In this document: piece by piece, positions 8,292 to 19,400 of the stretch | Position numbering within the stretch: position 1 is the first letter of the stretch | Layout: each line of letters begins with the position of its first letter | NCBI GenBank assembly: GCA_028820655.1 | Contig: JAPPIK010000055.1 | Span: forward strand, 20,686 to 84,685 | Reading direction: 5' to 3' | Origin: Candidatus Poribacteria bacterium | GTDB lineage: Bacteria > Poribacteria > WGA-4E > JAJDTR01 | DNA length: 64,000 nt | Notes under the pieces: model-generated | The model's input: the letters and a program-made list of their open reading frames with translations, nothing else | Told to the model about the DNA's origin: nothing | Databases searched by the model: none | Translations under genes and position numbers: made by a program

Positions 8292-8307
8292 TGCATTAAC
8301 CGTGCCA
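8292..8307 (-). promoter_or_regulatory. Sigma-54 (-24/-12) promoter
   Basis: The minus strand reads TGGCACGGTTAATGCA. The invariant GG and GC doublets are exactly 10 nt apart and the -24 box is the full TGGCACG; only the -12 box deviates (ATGCA for TTGCA). It lies between a sigma-54 activator gene and the gene it would serve (7381-8157). Confidence 0.65.
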
Positions 8308-8530
8308 AAAACAAATGATGGGAACCAATTGGCGCCGGTGAAGGCATTGAATCTAGGTGTAGCGGGGGTTCAGGGGTTTATATTTTCTTGGAAGGAGAAG
8401 AGGAAGTGCGATACTGCAAGATAGAAAGGGTGAGACAATTATTAACACAATTCGGGAGAAATTGGCTTAGAAGGTAGGTGAAGCCTTACCGGATACGGGT
8501 TTGCCGCGATAGAGACAGAAGTTTACGATA

Positions 8531-8544
8531 GCGACATTTGTCGC
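8531..8544. promoter_or_regulatory. Candidate upstream activator site
   Basis: Perfect palindrome GCGACA-TT-TGTCGC about 225 bp upstream of the -24/-12 promoter at 8292. Fis-type helix-turn-helix activators bind such dyads as enhancers. Assignment to the neighbouring regulator is inference. Confidence 0.4.
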
Positions 8545-8625
8545 ACGCCTTTGAAGCTTTGAGGTGCAGTAGAGAAACAAGCACTCAAGACAGACGGGTT
8601 AAAATAGGCACGTACTCTTAGCCTC

Positions 8626-10179
8626 TCACGTATCGTCAGTTGTTTTTCGGGCGCGGTGCAATCGCTTGTGCAACGCTTGTCTTGACATGCCCAAGATTCG
8701 AGCCGCAATCGTCTGATTGCCATCGGCGCGCTCGAGGGCTTCGGCAATCACATGGTCTTGAATTTCTTTCAGCGCCGGGAGCTCCTGCAGCAAAGACAGG
8801 GTATCCGAAAACGTAACCGCGCCAACTTTAAGCGCACCATCTCTGGCGAAAACAGAAGTGTGCTCGTCAATTTTCCGGCGGAAGGCTTCGGTGGAGAGTA
8901 CGCCGCCTTCGTGCCTGCTAACGGCATCATTCACCATCCCCTCAAGCTCCCTGATGTTTCCGGGGAAGTGGTAGGTTGAAAGCAACGTAACGAGTTCCGG
9001 TGGAGGCGTAGGCGCTTTTTTGCTAAGCTCCGCAGCAGCTCGCTTGAGAAAATGGGATAGGAGCAAAGGAATGTCCCCCACCCGCTCACGCAGCGGCGGC
9101 AGGTGAATATGATGGATTGCGAGGCGATAGTAGAGGTCGCTGCGAAAATTCTCGCTTCCCGTGAGCGATTCAATCGTTTGGTTGGTTGCCGCAACGATCC
9201 TTACGTCGCCTATAATGGGTGTGTCCTCACCCAGATGACGGTATTCTCCCTCCTGCAAAAAGCGTAGGAGTTTCGTTTGCGATTCGGTACGGAGTTCACC
9301 AATCTCATCAAGGAATAGCGTGCCGCCCGACGCTCGTTCAATCAAACCCCTGCGAGCCGAATCGGCGCCGGTGTATGCACCCTTTTCGTGACCGAAAAGG
9401 GTGTCCGAAAACAGCATGTCATCGAGTCCGGCGATATTGACCGTGACAAATTCCCCATGTCTCCCGCTCAGTTGGTGGAGGACCGCCGCAATCTTCTCCT
9501 TGCCTACCCCCGTCTCTCCGGTAATCAACACGGGATTCCCGCTCCCTGCGATGGACTCGACTTGACGAAAAATCGAGTACATCGCCGGGTTTTGAGTGAT
9601 AATGTCGGAAAACACTTCGGGATTTTGGGGTCTATTGGAACGCAGACGCTCTTTGAGTCGAAGGTTTTCTGAGCGCAACTCGCCGAATTCCCCCGAGTGG
9701 CGGGTGGTGTCGCGCCAATCAAATCGAGCCATCGTTGGGTTCCCGTTTTCATCGGGGACGGTTGTGGCATTCAGGCTTACGTGCATTTTGCCTCCATCCC
9801 TTTTCCGCAGCGTCTGTTCGGCGTCGTGGATCTCGCCGGTTTCTGTAAGAACACGAAACTGTTCCTTGGCATCCTCGATCCGGTCTTGATGATAGAACTT
9901 AAAGATAGGATGTCCAACGATCTCTGCTCTACCGTAACCCAATTTGTTAATCATAGCCCTATTGCACCTGAGCACTTTTTCCGTCTCCATATCGACCGAT
10001 ACAACCATATCGTGGGAATGGAAGTAAATTTCGAAATGCTCAGTCACCGACTCGTCGTTTTCGAGCAACAGTTCCTGCAATTCGGCTTTGTCCCGCTCTA
10101 GTTCCACGACGCGCCGCTGCAATTCACTCATGCGTTGCGCTTGGGATTCATGCTCGTCTCTCATTTTTACATCGCCCAA
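8626..10179 (-). CDS. Sigma-54-dependent transcriptional activator with PAS domain
   Basis: 517-residue activator. A short coiled coil (residues 10-45) and a PAS sensor domain (about 50-165) precede an AAA+ ATPase with Walker A GETGVGKE (221-228), the sigma-54-contacting loop GAYTGA (267-272) and Walker B TLFLDE (287-292). A C-terminal Fis-type helix-turn-helix (about 485-512, [19 protein letters not shown]) follows. It drives RNA polymerase-sigma-54 open-complex formation in response to a PAS-sensed signal. There is no receiver domain, so it is not a classical NtrC. The first in-frame start is TTG 10179; ATG 10164 is an alternative. A sigma-70-like promoter lies at 10243-10271. Confidence 0.93.
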   Translation of the reverse strand: MGDVKMRDEHESQAQRMSELQRRVVELERDKAELQELLLENDESVTEHFEIYFHSHDMVVSVDMETEKVLRCNRAMINKLGYGRAEIVGHPIFKFYHQDRIEDAKEQFRVLTETGEIHDAEQTLRKRDGGKMHVSLNATTVPDENGNPTMARFDWRDTTRHSGEFGELRSENLRLKERLRSNRPQNPEVFSDIITQNPAMYSIFRQVESIAGSGNPVLITGETGVGKEKIAAVLHQLSGRHGEFVTVNIAGLDDMLFSDTLFGHEKGAYTGADSARRGLIERASGGTLFLDEIGELRTESQTKLLRFLQEGEYRHLGEDTPIIGDVRIVAATNQTIESLTGSENFRSDLYYRLAIHHIHLPPLRERVGDIPLLLSHFLKRAAAELSKKAPTPPPELVTLLSTYHFPGNIRELEGMVNDAVSRHEGGVLSTEAFRRKIDEHTSVFARDGALKVGAVTFSDTLSLLQELPALKEIQDHVIAEALERADGNQTIAARILGMSRQALHKRLHRARKTTDDT

Positions 10180-10242
10180 GGTTTTCCGCCGTCTTTGGAT
10201 GCGGTTTTCTGTAGACCAAGTTTTTCGTCAAAAACTGCCGCA

Positions 10243-10271
10243 AAATTAGCATAATTGCTCGAAAAAGTCAA
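10243..10271 (-). promoter_or_regulatory. Sigma-70-type promoter of the activator gene
   Basis: Minus-strand TTGACT (10266-10271), 17-nt spacer, TAATTT (10243-10248). A small AGTTTTT/AAAAACT hairpin lies in the leader near 10219-10236. Confidence 0.6.
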
Positions 10272-10496
10272 TCAATAGGAGCAAGAACACCGGGGGAGAA
10301 CGCATCTCTTGTCGCGTGCGATTGGAGATTCATGAAATCACCAATCTCTCTTTTCCTCTCCCGTCCGGTTTTCAATCTTTCTGGCTTCATTTATCAAGTA
10401 TTCCACTTTTACCCCTGTGTGCACGTCTGGTCAAGAGTGAGAAAGAGACCACCTGTGCGACGAAGACCCGGAAGCCTTTTCAGGCTAAATCGACAG

Positions 10497-10525
10497 TTGA
10501 CTCTACCGGTCATCTATAGTATAAT
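10497..10525 (+). promoter_or_regulatory. Sigma-70-type promoter of the GT2/surE run
   Basis: TTGACT (10497-10502), a 17-nt spacer and a consensus TATAAT (10520-10525). Transcription would begin about 45 bp before the glycosyltransferase start. It probably drives the plus-strand genes from 10578, perhaps through to DUF368. Confidence 0.75.
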
Positions 10526-10577
10526 TAGCGTGGCGGTTTAGACTGCGATTGAGACTGATACGATCACGAGACGGAAA

Positions 10578-11243
10578 ATGAAAACCTGCCTTTTGCTGCC
10601 AGCCTACAACGTATCCCGCACCCTAAAACGTGTCATTCGGGAAGCCAATCTATTAATCGGAGACATCATTGTCGTCGATGACGGTTCACGCGATAAAACT
10701 TCCCAAATTGCACTCGCTTGCGGAGCGGTAGTCCTGAAGCATCCTCAAAATTGCGGCAAGGGCATGGCGTTACGCACCGGATTTGACTATGCGATTCGGG
10801 CCGGGTACCAACTTATCTTCACCATGGACAGCGATGGACAGCATAATCCTCGCGATCTGCCGCGCTTCTTGGATCGCTTTCGCCAGACAAAACCCGATAT
10901 TCTGATAGGCGGGCGCATTGAAAACAGATCTTCAATGCCGCTCCATCGTCAATTAAACAACAAGCTAATTTCTACGGTAGGTTCGGCGCTATGCGGACAG
11001 CACGTACCCGATTTTCAATCGGGCTATCGGTTGATAAAAGCCGATGTCCTGAAAGCCGTTTCACTAAATACGGAGCGATACGAGACCGAGTCGGAATTGC
11101 TAATCAAAGCCGGCCGTCTCGGATATCGGATTGAGAGTATTCCGATTCGGGCAGTCTATGGGGACGAAATCAGTAATATCAAACCGTTTCGTGAAATGCG
11201 CTTGTTCACCAAATTACTCATTGCCAGTTTTCGCCACAGTTAA
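10578..11243 (+). CDS. Family 2 glycosyltransferase (dolichol-phosphate mannosyltransferase-like)
   Basis: 221-residue cytosolic GT-A enzyme without membrane segments. It has the opening LLPAYNVSRTLKRVI, the nucleotide-binding VVDDGSRDKT and the metal-binding MDSDGQHNP (DxD variant). These match polyprenyl-phosphate sugar synthases and related GT2 enzymes that transfer a sugar from a nucleotide donor to a lipid or glycan acceptor. The length fits the catalytic domain alone. It leads a plus-strand run with surE and a DUF368 protein, behind a near-consensus promoter. The acceptor is unknown. Confidence 0.88.
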   Translation: MKTCLLLPAYNVSRTLKRVIREANLLIGDIIVVDDGSRDKTSQIALACGAVVLKHPQNCGKGMALRTGFDYAIRAGYQLIFTMDSDGQHNPRDLPRFLDRFRQTKPDILIGGRIENRSSMPLHRQLNNKLISTVGSALCGQHVPDFQSGYRLIKADVLKAVSLNTERYETESELLIKAGRLGYRIESIPIRAVYGDEISNIKPFREMRLFTKLLIASFRHS

Positions 11244-11335
11244 CAGGATTAGATGTAGAGATTCACGCCTTCCTTCGCACCGGGACTTTGACGAAAGCAA
11301 AATCTATGTAAATCACCTGTGCGATCACGACTTAG

Positions 11336-12076
11336 ATGATTCTTGTAACGAATGACGACGGTATCGAATCTCCCGGATTGACCGCTTTGGCGCGGGCGCT
11401 GGAGAGCATTGATAAAGTATATGTCGTAGCCCCCGATCGCGAACGCAGCGCAATCGGGATGGCAATTACGCTCGACAAACCTCTCAGAGCCGCGCAGGTT
11501 GACGGTCGTGCTTGGGCGATTGACGGCACCCCGGTTGATTGTGTAGACCTCGCAGTGAGTGCATTGCTTCCCAAATCCCCGAGGCTGCTGGTTTCTGGCG
11601 TTAATCACGGACAAAACTTGGGCCAAGACATCCATTTTTCCGGCACGGTTGCTGCAGCGAAAAAAGGCACCTTCTTGGGAATCCCTTCAATGGCGGTATC
11701 GTTAATCTCCGGACCGCCTTACCATTACGAGACTGCGACCTCCGTTGCTTGTCGGCTCGCGAGGCTTATCCTGGCTAAAGGTTTAACGACGGGGATTCTA
11801 CTGAATGTCAACGTGCCAAATTGCCCCGCTTCCATGATAGAAGGCTATGAAGCCGCACGCCAAGATTTGGGGACATACAGCGCAACCGCAATTAAACGCG
11901 AGGACCGTTTGGGAAAACCCTACTATTGGATCGGCGGAGATCGCGCTCAAGTGGATGAACGTGACGACTCGGATCTTAACATCGTCAAGAGGAGGTGTGT
12001 GTCGGTTACCCCCGTCCAGCTTGACTTCACCGCGCACCATGAAATCGAGCCCCTGAAACAGTGGCTGGAAGACTAA
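11336..12076 (+). CDS. surE: 5'/3'-nucleotidase SurE
   Basis: 246-residue metal-dependent nucleoside monophosphatase of the stationary-phase survival family. The N-terminal metal-binding signature TNDDGIESPG contains D7 and D8. APDRERSAIGMAIT and SGVNHGQNLGQDIHFSGTVAAA supply the remaining ligands (serine and asparagine of the SurE site). The length is normal. It lies 92 bp after the glycosyltransferase gene and 27 bp before the DUF368 gene, on the same strand. Confidence 0.95.
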   Translation: MILVTNDDGIESPGLTALARALESIDKVYVVAPDRERSAIGMAITLDKPLRAAQVDGRAWAIDGTPVDCVDLAVSALLPKSPRLLVSGVNHGQNLGQDIHFSGTVAAAKKGTFLGIPSMAVSLISGPPYHYETATSVACRLARLILAKGLTTGILLNVNVPNCPASMIEGYEAARQDLGTYSATAIKREDRLGKPYYWIGGDRAQVDERDDSDLNIVKRRCVSVTPVQLDFTAHHEIEPLKQWLED

Positions 12077-12103
12077 AAGTTGGAAGAGGGATAGAGGTGG
12101 ACA

Positions 12104-13102
12104 TTGAGCTACCTGATTCTAATCGTTAAGGGTTTTTTGATTGGGCTTGCCAACATAATCCCCGGCGTTAGCGGAGGTACATTCGCTCTCATTCTGGGAA
12201 TTTATGAACGGTTGATTAGGGCATTGCACAACATAGGCGTGACCACTGTACGAAGATTGTTGGCTGCCGTAACGTTGAAGAGGGCGGCGGTATCTGATGC
12301 GATGTTGGAGTTGCGTCGGATTGACTTTGGATTTCTAGCGCTTCTGGGAATCGGGGCTGCCATTGCCGTTGTTTGCACCTCAAAACTGATGATTTATCTG
12401 CTCAATGAACAACACGATCCGACTTACGGTTTTTTCTCCGGGCTGATACTGGCTTCGATCGCCATTCCCGCGAAGTTGGTCAAGGGATTCGGTTGGAAAG
12501 AATTGCTGGCTCTCATAGCCGCTGTTACCCTTACCATCGGATTCTCAATGAGCGCGGGCGAAAAACACCTCGAGAAGAAAAAACAGAAACAAAGTCTTGA
12601 AGCCACAGAATCTTCGGAACCTGCTTCAACCAAAGCGACAGCAATCGGCAGATTCTCGGTCGGCAAGCTAATACATCTGTTTCTCAGCGGTGCGTTCGCC
12701 ACGTCGGCTATGATTCTTCCCGGAATTAGCGGTGCATTCGTATTGCTGCTTTTCGGCTCCTATTTTGACATCCTCACAGCCATAACCAATCGAGATATTC
12801 TTGTATTGTTGATTTTTGCTGCGGGATGCGGCATTGGATTATTGACGTTTACGCGTTTGCTAGATTTCGTTTTCGAGCACTTCTACGACTTGACAATCTC
12901 GTTCCTAATAGGACTCATGGTCGGGTCGCTGTATGGACTCTGGCCTTTTCGCAACTATGAAATTATCGGAGGCGAACGCATTGACCTTGCCCATATCGCT
13001 CCCGAAGTGAACGCAAATCTGTTTATCACCGGTGCGGCATTTCTCGTTGGAGTATTATTGATCCTTTTGTTTTTCCGGTTCGAAAGAAGAGTCAGTGTTT
13101 AG
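12104..13102 (+). CDS. DUF368 polytopic membrane protein
   Basis: 332-residue inner-membrane protein opening with GFLIGLANIIPGVSGGTFAL and containing a second related half, MILPGISGAFVLLLFG (about residues 200-220). This internal duplication is typical of DUF368. Recent work links DUF368/PopT proteins to undecaprenyl-phosphate recycling across the membrane, a role that would pair with uppP at 45565; that is known for the family and untested here. A charged EKKKQKQ loop (about 150-158) lies mid-protein. The start is TTG 12104, with GAGGTGG just upstream; no ATG fits the conserved N-terminus. Confidence 0.87.
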   Translation: MSYLILIVKGFLIGLANIIPGVSGGTFALILGIYERLIRALHNIGVTTVRRLLAAVTLKRAAVSDAMLELRRIDFGFLALLGIGAAIAVVCTSKLMIYLLNEQHDPTYGFFSGLILASIAIPAKLVKGFGWKELLALIAAVTLTIGFSMSAGEKHLEKKKQKQSLEATESSEPASTKATAIGRFSVGKLIHLFLSGAFATSAMILPGISGAFVLLLFGSYFDILTAITNRDILVLLIFAAGCGIGLLTFTRLLDFVFEHFYDLTISFLIGLMVGSLYGLWPFRNYEIIGGERIDLAHIAPEVNANLFITGAAFLVGVLLILLFFRFERRVSV

Positions 13103-13549
13103 TGGCTAGTGGATTTCTATGGGAACGTTATAAGGATTTTCTATGGGAGTTCTATGGGATCTCTGTCGCGATCGCTATTCACTCGCTTGATCAGTCATTA
13201 TTCATTCCCATGATCCTTCGTTATCCACCAGTTGATCCCTCGTGATTCGTTCGGTTGATCCTCCTTGGCACTCTCAATGGCTGGTGGGCAGAGGATCTCT
13301 ATGGGATCTCTATCGCGGTCGCTATTCGCTCCCTTGATCACTCGCTGTCCACTCGCTTGATTCCACCCTACAAATGTGCTGCTGGATTTGTCAATCTAGC
13401 AGGAGCGGCTGGTAAGTTAGTGCCGTAGTTTTCGTTAAAATATGAGATCTATATCGAAAGTTGCTTAAGAAGGTTGAACCAACATCTCGGCATCGCTTCG
13501 TGATGTCCCACCTTAGGACTCACCTGAAGGACCGGCACACAGATAGGTC
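13103..13549. repeat. Spacer with several 35-bp repeat D copies
   Basis: No gene is seen. Two well-formed reverse-oriented copies lie at 13157-13191 and 13304-13338, each opening GGATCTCT and ending CTTGAT, plus partial copies (about 13205-13260 and 13339-13364). The TCTATGGGA motif recurs immediately before each full copy. The density suggests local expansion of the element between DUF368 and nadK. Confidence 0.75.
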
Positions 13550-14419
13550 ATGAAAACCGTCGGTTTTTTTGTCAATATCTCGAAATCTCAAGCTGCTCAA
13601 GTCGTCGTTGAAGCCTCCAAATGGCTTCAACGCCACGGAATCAAACCGCTCATTCCCGATGAACAGGCAATAGCCCTCGGTATACCTCGCCTTGGGGTAG
13701 ACGAAAACGAAGTCGTCGCACAATCGGACGTTCTGTTGGTACTCGGTGGGGATGGCACACTCCTAAGTGTTGTACATACCTCCATGATTGAGAACGTGCC
13801 GATACTTGCCGTCAATCTCGGTCATCTTGGTTTCCTCACGGAAGTTTCGCTTGATGAACTCTATCCGGCGCTAACCAACATTTTGAACGGAAGTTATGAG
13901 ATTGATGAGCGGATGATGTTGGAGATTAGTGGAGGCAACGATGATCTGGAGCATTCGCGTTCTTTTGCGCTTAACGAGGTCGTCATCCGCCACAACACAC
14001 GGCTCATCGAGTTAGACACATGTATCGATGAAGAACCTTTTATCACCTATAATGCCGACGGTTTGATCATTGCCACTCCCAGCGGTTCAACGGGATACTC
14101 ACTTGCTAGCGGCGGGACAATTGTCGAACCGCGTCTTGACGCGATTCTTCTTACCCCAATCGCTCCCCACTCGCTCACCGTAAGACCTTACATTGCACAT
14201 GGCAATTCCGTAATTACGGTTGCGATGAAATCCAACTATAGCAGCGTCAACTTGTTTGTTGACGGCCCGCGTGAAACGCACTCTCTCGCGCCGGACTCTT
14301 TAATCCGAGTTCGTAAAGCGGAGAAGACCATCAAACTCATCCGTTCTCAACGCCGAAGCTACTATGAAGTCCTACGAACAAAACTCATGTTGGGCGAGGG
14401 TCGGAAACGCAGTACATAA
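13550..14419 (+). CDS. nadK: NAD kinase
   Basis: 289-residue ATP- or polyphosphate-dependent NAD kinase that makes NADP. The GGDGT motif (residues 66-70), NLGHLGFLTEV, the NE/D-type helix ALNEVVIRH, the TPSGSTGYSLASGG loop and LTPIAPHSLTVRP are all present in family order and the length is normal. It is followed 70 bp later by recN, the common bacterial nadK-recN arrangement. The ATG at 13550 has only a weak AGGT upstream. Confidence 0.96.
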   Translation: MKTVGFFVNISKSQAAQVVVEASKWLQRHGIKPLIPDEQAIALGIPRLGVDENEVVAQSDVLLVLGGDGTLLSVVHTSMIENVPILAVNLGHLGFLTEVSLDELYPALTNILNGSYEIDERMMLEISGGNDDLEHSRSFALNEVVIRHNTRLIELDTCIDEEPFITYNADGLIIATPSGSTGYSLASGGTIVEPRLDAILLTPIAPHSLTVRPYIAHGNSVITVAMKSNYSSVNLFVDGPRETHSLAPDSLIRVRKAEKTIKLIRSQRRSYYEVLRTKLMLGEGRKRST

Positions 14420-14489
14420 AACGCCGGCTGTAAGACACATCAACCGGAAGCGGCGAGTTGGCAGCTGACGTCAAAGTTCGGTTCGTGCC

Positions 14490-16199
14490 ATGATTGAAGA
14501 ACTCTCTATCCGCAACGTTGCCCTCATCGACAAACTCCATTTGGAACTCTCTCCCGGTTTGAATGTGCTAACCGGCGAAACAGGTGCGGGCAAATCGGTT
14601 ATCCTGCAAGCGGTAGGTTTGGCACTAGGCGAACGCGGAATAGCCGGTGTCGTGCGCTCTGGTGAATCTAACGCAAAGGTGCAAATTACCGTCGCTCTGC
14701 CTCCCGACCATCCCATGTGGCAACGGCTCGGTGATTCGGAGTTGATAGACGAACTGGACGCGGCGGACCCCTTATTTCTATCTCGGCAAATCAGTGGGAG
14801 CGGGCGAAGCCGTTGCCATGTCAACGAGGGGGCGGTGAACCTCCGACTCATGCGCGAGGTTGGCGACCTGCTGGTGGACATCCACGGTCAACACGATCAC
14901 CAATCTCTATTTCGCTCCGAAGTCCACCTTGATCTGCTAGACGCTTTCGGCGGACTTGAAAAACAACGAGCAAAGATGGAGCAAAAATATAATGGAATCC
15001 AAAATATTCAGCAGCAACTTCATAGCCATACTCAAATTATGGAGCAGAGCCAACGTGAAAGAGAATTGTTGGAGTATCAGAGTAAAGAACTCGACGAGGC
15101 GGAACTCCAAGAAAATGAAGAGGAATCTCTTGACGAGGAACGCCGCATCTTAAGTAACGCGGAAAACCTCTCTGAAGCTGCCAATCTCGTTTATGAACAG
15201 CTTTACGGCGAGGGTCAACCGGATTCGGCTATTCTGGAAGTTCTGAGAAACGTGAGTGGAAGCGTCTCCAAATTGGAGGAGTTGGATAAACGCTTGAAGG
15301 AATTGAGCGAACGCTTGAATTCCGCGATGTACGAGTTGGAAGATGTAGCTCACCAAGCTCGCGATTATCGTGATTCTGTTGAATTCAATCCATATCGCCT
15401 CTCTGAAATTGAAGATCGTCTAAACTTGATATATCAACTCAAGCGAAAATATGGCATGTCGATCCCGGAGATACTGGTTTATCAGGCGGAGATTGAAAAA
15501 AAATTGAATGATTTGCAGTTTGGTTCCGAGTATACCGAAGAGTTGACGGCAGATCTTGCCACCGCGATAGACGAAGCACAGGAACTTGCTATCAATTTGT
15601 CGGAAAAACGCAGGACCGCTGCCTCCAAATTGCAAAAGCTAGTCGAAAAGGAACTTTATACACTCGGGATGGAAAAATCCGTTTTTCAAGTTCTTGTACA
15701 ACCTGTGCCCTCAGAAAGCGGTCTTTTGCAACTTGAAAATGACCGATTTGAACTTAGATCGCACGGAATGGATAGGGTCGAATTTTTGATCTCACCCAAC
15801 GTAGGATCTGAACCTCAGCCATTGGCAAACATTGCGTCCGGCGGGGAGATTTCCCGCGTCATGCTTGCCTTGAAAACTATTCTTGCGCGAATCGATAATA
15901 TTCCTACGATGATTTACGACGAAATTGACGTGGGAATCGGGGGGCAGACTGCGGATGTTGTTGGCGAAAAACTGAAAGAGTTGGCGAACTTTCGCCAAGT
16001 CCTCTGCATTACCCATTTGCCGCAGATTGCTTGTTTGGCAGATCGGCACTTTCGTGTCGAAAAATTCGTCAAAGAAAATCAGACGTTTATCACGGCCAAG
16101 CAGTTAACGACAAAAGAACGGGTGGAAGAAATTGCACGGATGCACGGCGGCGAGTTGACCGACGCTACGATGGCACGCGCACGGGAGTTGTTGAGATAA
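14490..16199 (+). CDS. recN: DNA repair protein RecN
   Basis: 569-residue SMC-like ATPase for double-strand-break repair. Walker A is GETGAGKS (residues 29-36), a long central coiled coil occupies about 150-350, and the C-terminal ABC signature (ASGGEISRVMLALK) and Walker B (MIYDEIDVGIGGQTA) follow. The length matches RecN. It is next to nadK as in many genomes. No LexA-like box was identified upstream. Confidence 0.96.
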   Translation: MIEELSIRNVALIDKLHLELSPGLNVLTGETGAGKSVILQAVGLALGERGIAGVVRSGESNAKVQITVALPPDHPMWQRLGDSELIDELDAADPLFLSRQISGSGRSRCHVNEGAVNLRLMREVGDLLVDIHGQHDHQSLFRSEVHLDLLDAFGGLEKQRAKMEQKYNGIQNIQQQLHSHTQIMEQSQRERELLEYQSKELDEAELQENEEESLDEERRILSNAENLSEAANLVYEQLYGEGQPDSAILEVLRNVSGSVSKLEELDKRLKELSERLNSAMYELEDVAHQARDYRDSVEFNPYRLSEIEDRLNLIYQLKRKYGMSIPEILVYQAEIEKKLNDLQFGSEYTEELTADLATAIDEAQELAINLSEKRRTAASKLQKLVEKELYTLGMEKSVFQVLVQPVPSESGLLQLENDRFELRSHGMDRVEFLISPNVGSEPQPLANIASGGEISRVMLALKTILARIDNIPTMIYDEIDVGIGGQTADVVGEKLKELANFRQVLCITHLPQIACLADRHFRVEKFVKENQTFITAKQLTTKERVEEIARMHGGELTDATMARARELLR

Positions 16200-16255
16200 T
16201 TCGGAGATTGAGTAAGATTCGAGTGTTCTATTGACATCTCACAGGATCTACTATG

Positions 16256-16290
16256 GGATCTCTATCGCGTTCGTTATTCACTCGCTTGAT
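16256..16290 (-). repeat. 35-bp dispersed repeat D
   Basis: Complete reverse-oriented copy (opens GGATCTCTATCGCG, ends CTCGCTTGAT), preceded by CTATG as in the copies near 13.2 kb. It lies between recN and the oxidoreductase gene. Confidence 0.85.
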
Positions 16291-16428
16291 CCGCTGGAGT
16301 GAAAACCATGCTAAGTAGGAATGCTTCTTTCAAAATCTGCCGTAGAGCGAAAATGAGTAGTACTTGCTGGAAGAGTCTTTCCAACAGGGATAATGGCGCG
16401 GTACTAATGTGACAATTAGTCGGATATC

Positions 16429-19400
16429 ATGGATGAACGCTTAATACAAACCAGCGGCGCCAATGTTTATACGGGCTGTGAACTCTTGGTCAAGGGAACA
16501 CTTGAGAGCAGTGTCAGCCTGATAACAGGGTACCCCGGTTCGCCGGTTGCTGAGGTCTTTGATGTTCTTGAGCACAACGCCGGCTTGTTCAGAGAGCATG
16601 GAATCGTTGCTCAAATGGCGAACAACGAAGCGCTAAGTGTTGCTCGGCTCAACGGGGCGCAGATGGCAAATCTGCGAGCGGTCGCATTCATGAAAAGCGT
16701 TGGCTTCCATGTGGCGGCGGATGCGCTCGCCATTGGCAATCTGGCTGGTACTACCGGGGGCGCCGTCGTTGTTGTAGGCGACGATCCCGGTTCCGGGAGC
16801 ACGCAAGTACCCGCGGATTCGCGCTACTTGGCTCGCCATGTCTATACCCCTCTTTTGGAACCTAGTACATTTCAAGAAATCAAGGATTGGCTGAGCGCCG
16901 CCTTCGAAATCTCTGTCGAATCGAACCTTTTCGTGACGTACTTGGTCACCGTCAATCAAGCAGACGGGGGAGGAGATGTCCAACTTCGGCCAAACCGTTA
17001 CCCCGAGATTAACGCGATGACTCAATTGACGCTTGATACAGATTTGATTGACCCATCAAATCGAGTCGTCTTGCCGCCGGATTCGACCAGGATTGGTGAC
17101 GAAGCTCTGAAAGAGCGCTTGCCTAACGCCGTCAAAGCCGCCAGAAAACACAAACTTAATCAGATTTACAACGCGCACGATTCCACTCATGAGTTTGGGT
17201 TTGTGTCCTCCGGAGTAGCATACACCTACCTTCAGCACGCACTCTATGAATTGGGACTCCAAGGTAAAATCCCAATCCTGAAATTCGGGTTGACTCACCC
17301 ACTCGACGACGAAATCCTGCGCGAGTTTGCAGGGCGGGTTCGTGAGATCTGCGTTATTGAAGAAAATCGCCCTCTCTTGGAGAACGAGGTGAAAGCCTGT
17401 CTTAGCCAGCTATACCAAAACGGTGAAGTCGAACGCTTTGTACAGGTCTGGGGGAAGCAATTTCCCGATGGACTGGAGGGTATCCCCGAAATGGGCGGAC
17501 TCAATCCATCGGTTATCATGCAGAAGCTTATTCCCCTCCTTCGAACCAGATACTTGACGAAATTGAATATAAACGACAGCAATCTGCTTCAGGAAGAGGA
17601 ACTAATAAATCAAGCCCTCTCGCACCATGTAGAAATCCCGGGCAGAACACCTACATTTTGCCCGGGATGTCCACATCGCGACTCGGCGAGTGTTTTTCTG
17701 GATGTCGTCAAGCAGTTTATGGACGCCGGGTACATGAAGAAGCACTACGATTCGCCCCCAATCGATCTCGTTTTTCACGGAGACATCGGTTGTTATTCCA
17801 TGTTGAAGTACGAGCCTTACCCACGACTGATGCATAATCTGTCGGCTATGGCTTTAGGGGGAGGCACCGGCGCCGGGATTGATCCGTTCATCAAGAATAA
17901 ACAGGTGGTATTTATGGGCGATTCAACGTTCTTTCATGGCGGCATGGCAGCGATCTCGGACTCGATCAAGAATGGTCAGGATATCGCCTATGTAATCTTG
18001 GATAACCAAACCACTGCGATGACAGGGCATCAGCCGACTCCCTCGACCGGCGAGGACATTCTGGGAAATCCGACATTTGCGCAAGACATCGAAAGAGTGG
18101 CGCGTGGTCTTGTTGCAGACTCTGACACACTTGTTGCCCGCGTTGATCCCGAGAACCGATATGAATACAAGAGTTTGCTTGAAACATCTATTCTCAAGCC
18201 GGGGGTCAAAATTTTCATTGCCGACAAAGAGTGTGGAATCACCTACCACCGACGAGTCCGGCGTGAACAGCAGCAAACCGTAAAGGAACACGGTTTCGTA
18301 AAGATCGAAAAACACATCAACATCACTGAAGAAGTTTGCGAATTCTGCTTGGAGTGCACGAAAGCAACGGGATGCCCGGGTCTAAAGATTGTTGAAACGG
18401 AATATGGTCCCAAGATTGGTATTGACCAATCCGACTGTGTATCCGATGGCGCCTGCGCGAGAATAAAGTGGGCGTGTCCATCCTTTGAGGAAGTAACCAT
18501 CACCCGCAAACGTCCGCCGCGAAAGTCTGTAGAATCTAGCCTGATTCAATTAGGCGAACGTAATATGTCTACGCAGCACCTCCCGCCGCCAAGAACCCCC
18601 AGTTTTGATAAGACATGGAATGCATACGCCGCAGGCGTCGGCGGCATGGGAATCGGCACAATCTCAAAGATCCTTGTAGTTGCCGGGCACATTCAAGGAT
18701 ATCATGTTCAATTCTGTGACAAGAAAGGCCTCGCTATCAGGAATGGGGGCGTCTACACCCATGTGGTTTATTCAAAGACGGATAACCACATGTCACCGCT
18801 CATTCCATACGGAAAAGCGGACTTGCTGCTTGGACTGGACATTTTGGAAGCTGTTCGGGGTATTGATCCAAAGGCGGGTTTCAACGTCGCCTCTCCGGAT
18901 CTAACAGCCGCGATCGTTAATACGGCGAAAACCGATACTGTCCGATCGTTAATCGGGAAGGATGGTTTTGAAGTTGCGAATCTTGAGGAGTGGCTACGGA
19001 TGTACACCCAAACCGACGAATATTTCGGCGTTGATCTCTTCAATGTTGCCGAGAAACACTTGGGCAGCAAACTTTACGCGAATATTATGCTACTCGGTGT
19101 CGCGTTTCAACGTGCGCAATTGCCGCTTGAGCTCGGGGCGATACAATTGGCGTTGAAGCAAATGGTGAGACCAAGCGATTTGGAATCCAATCTTCGCGCT
19201 TTTGAAATCGGTCGTTGGCTCGCTCTGCATCCTGATGCATTTGTCGAAACACGCGAAAAAGAATCCTATGAGCACGCAGTTCGCGAAAAGTGCCAAACCC
19301 TGAGGAAACAGTGGCGAGGTAGAAGTATCGCCAGTGACTACTCGACGTTGGTCAAAACAACCGTGAATTTCATGCAGTTGGATGATGAGACTAACCGTGG

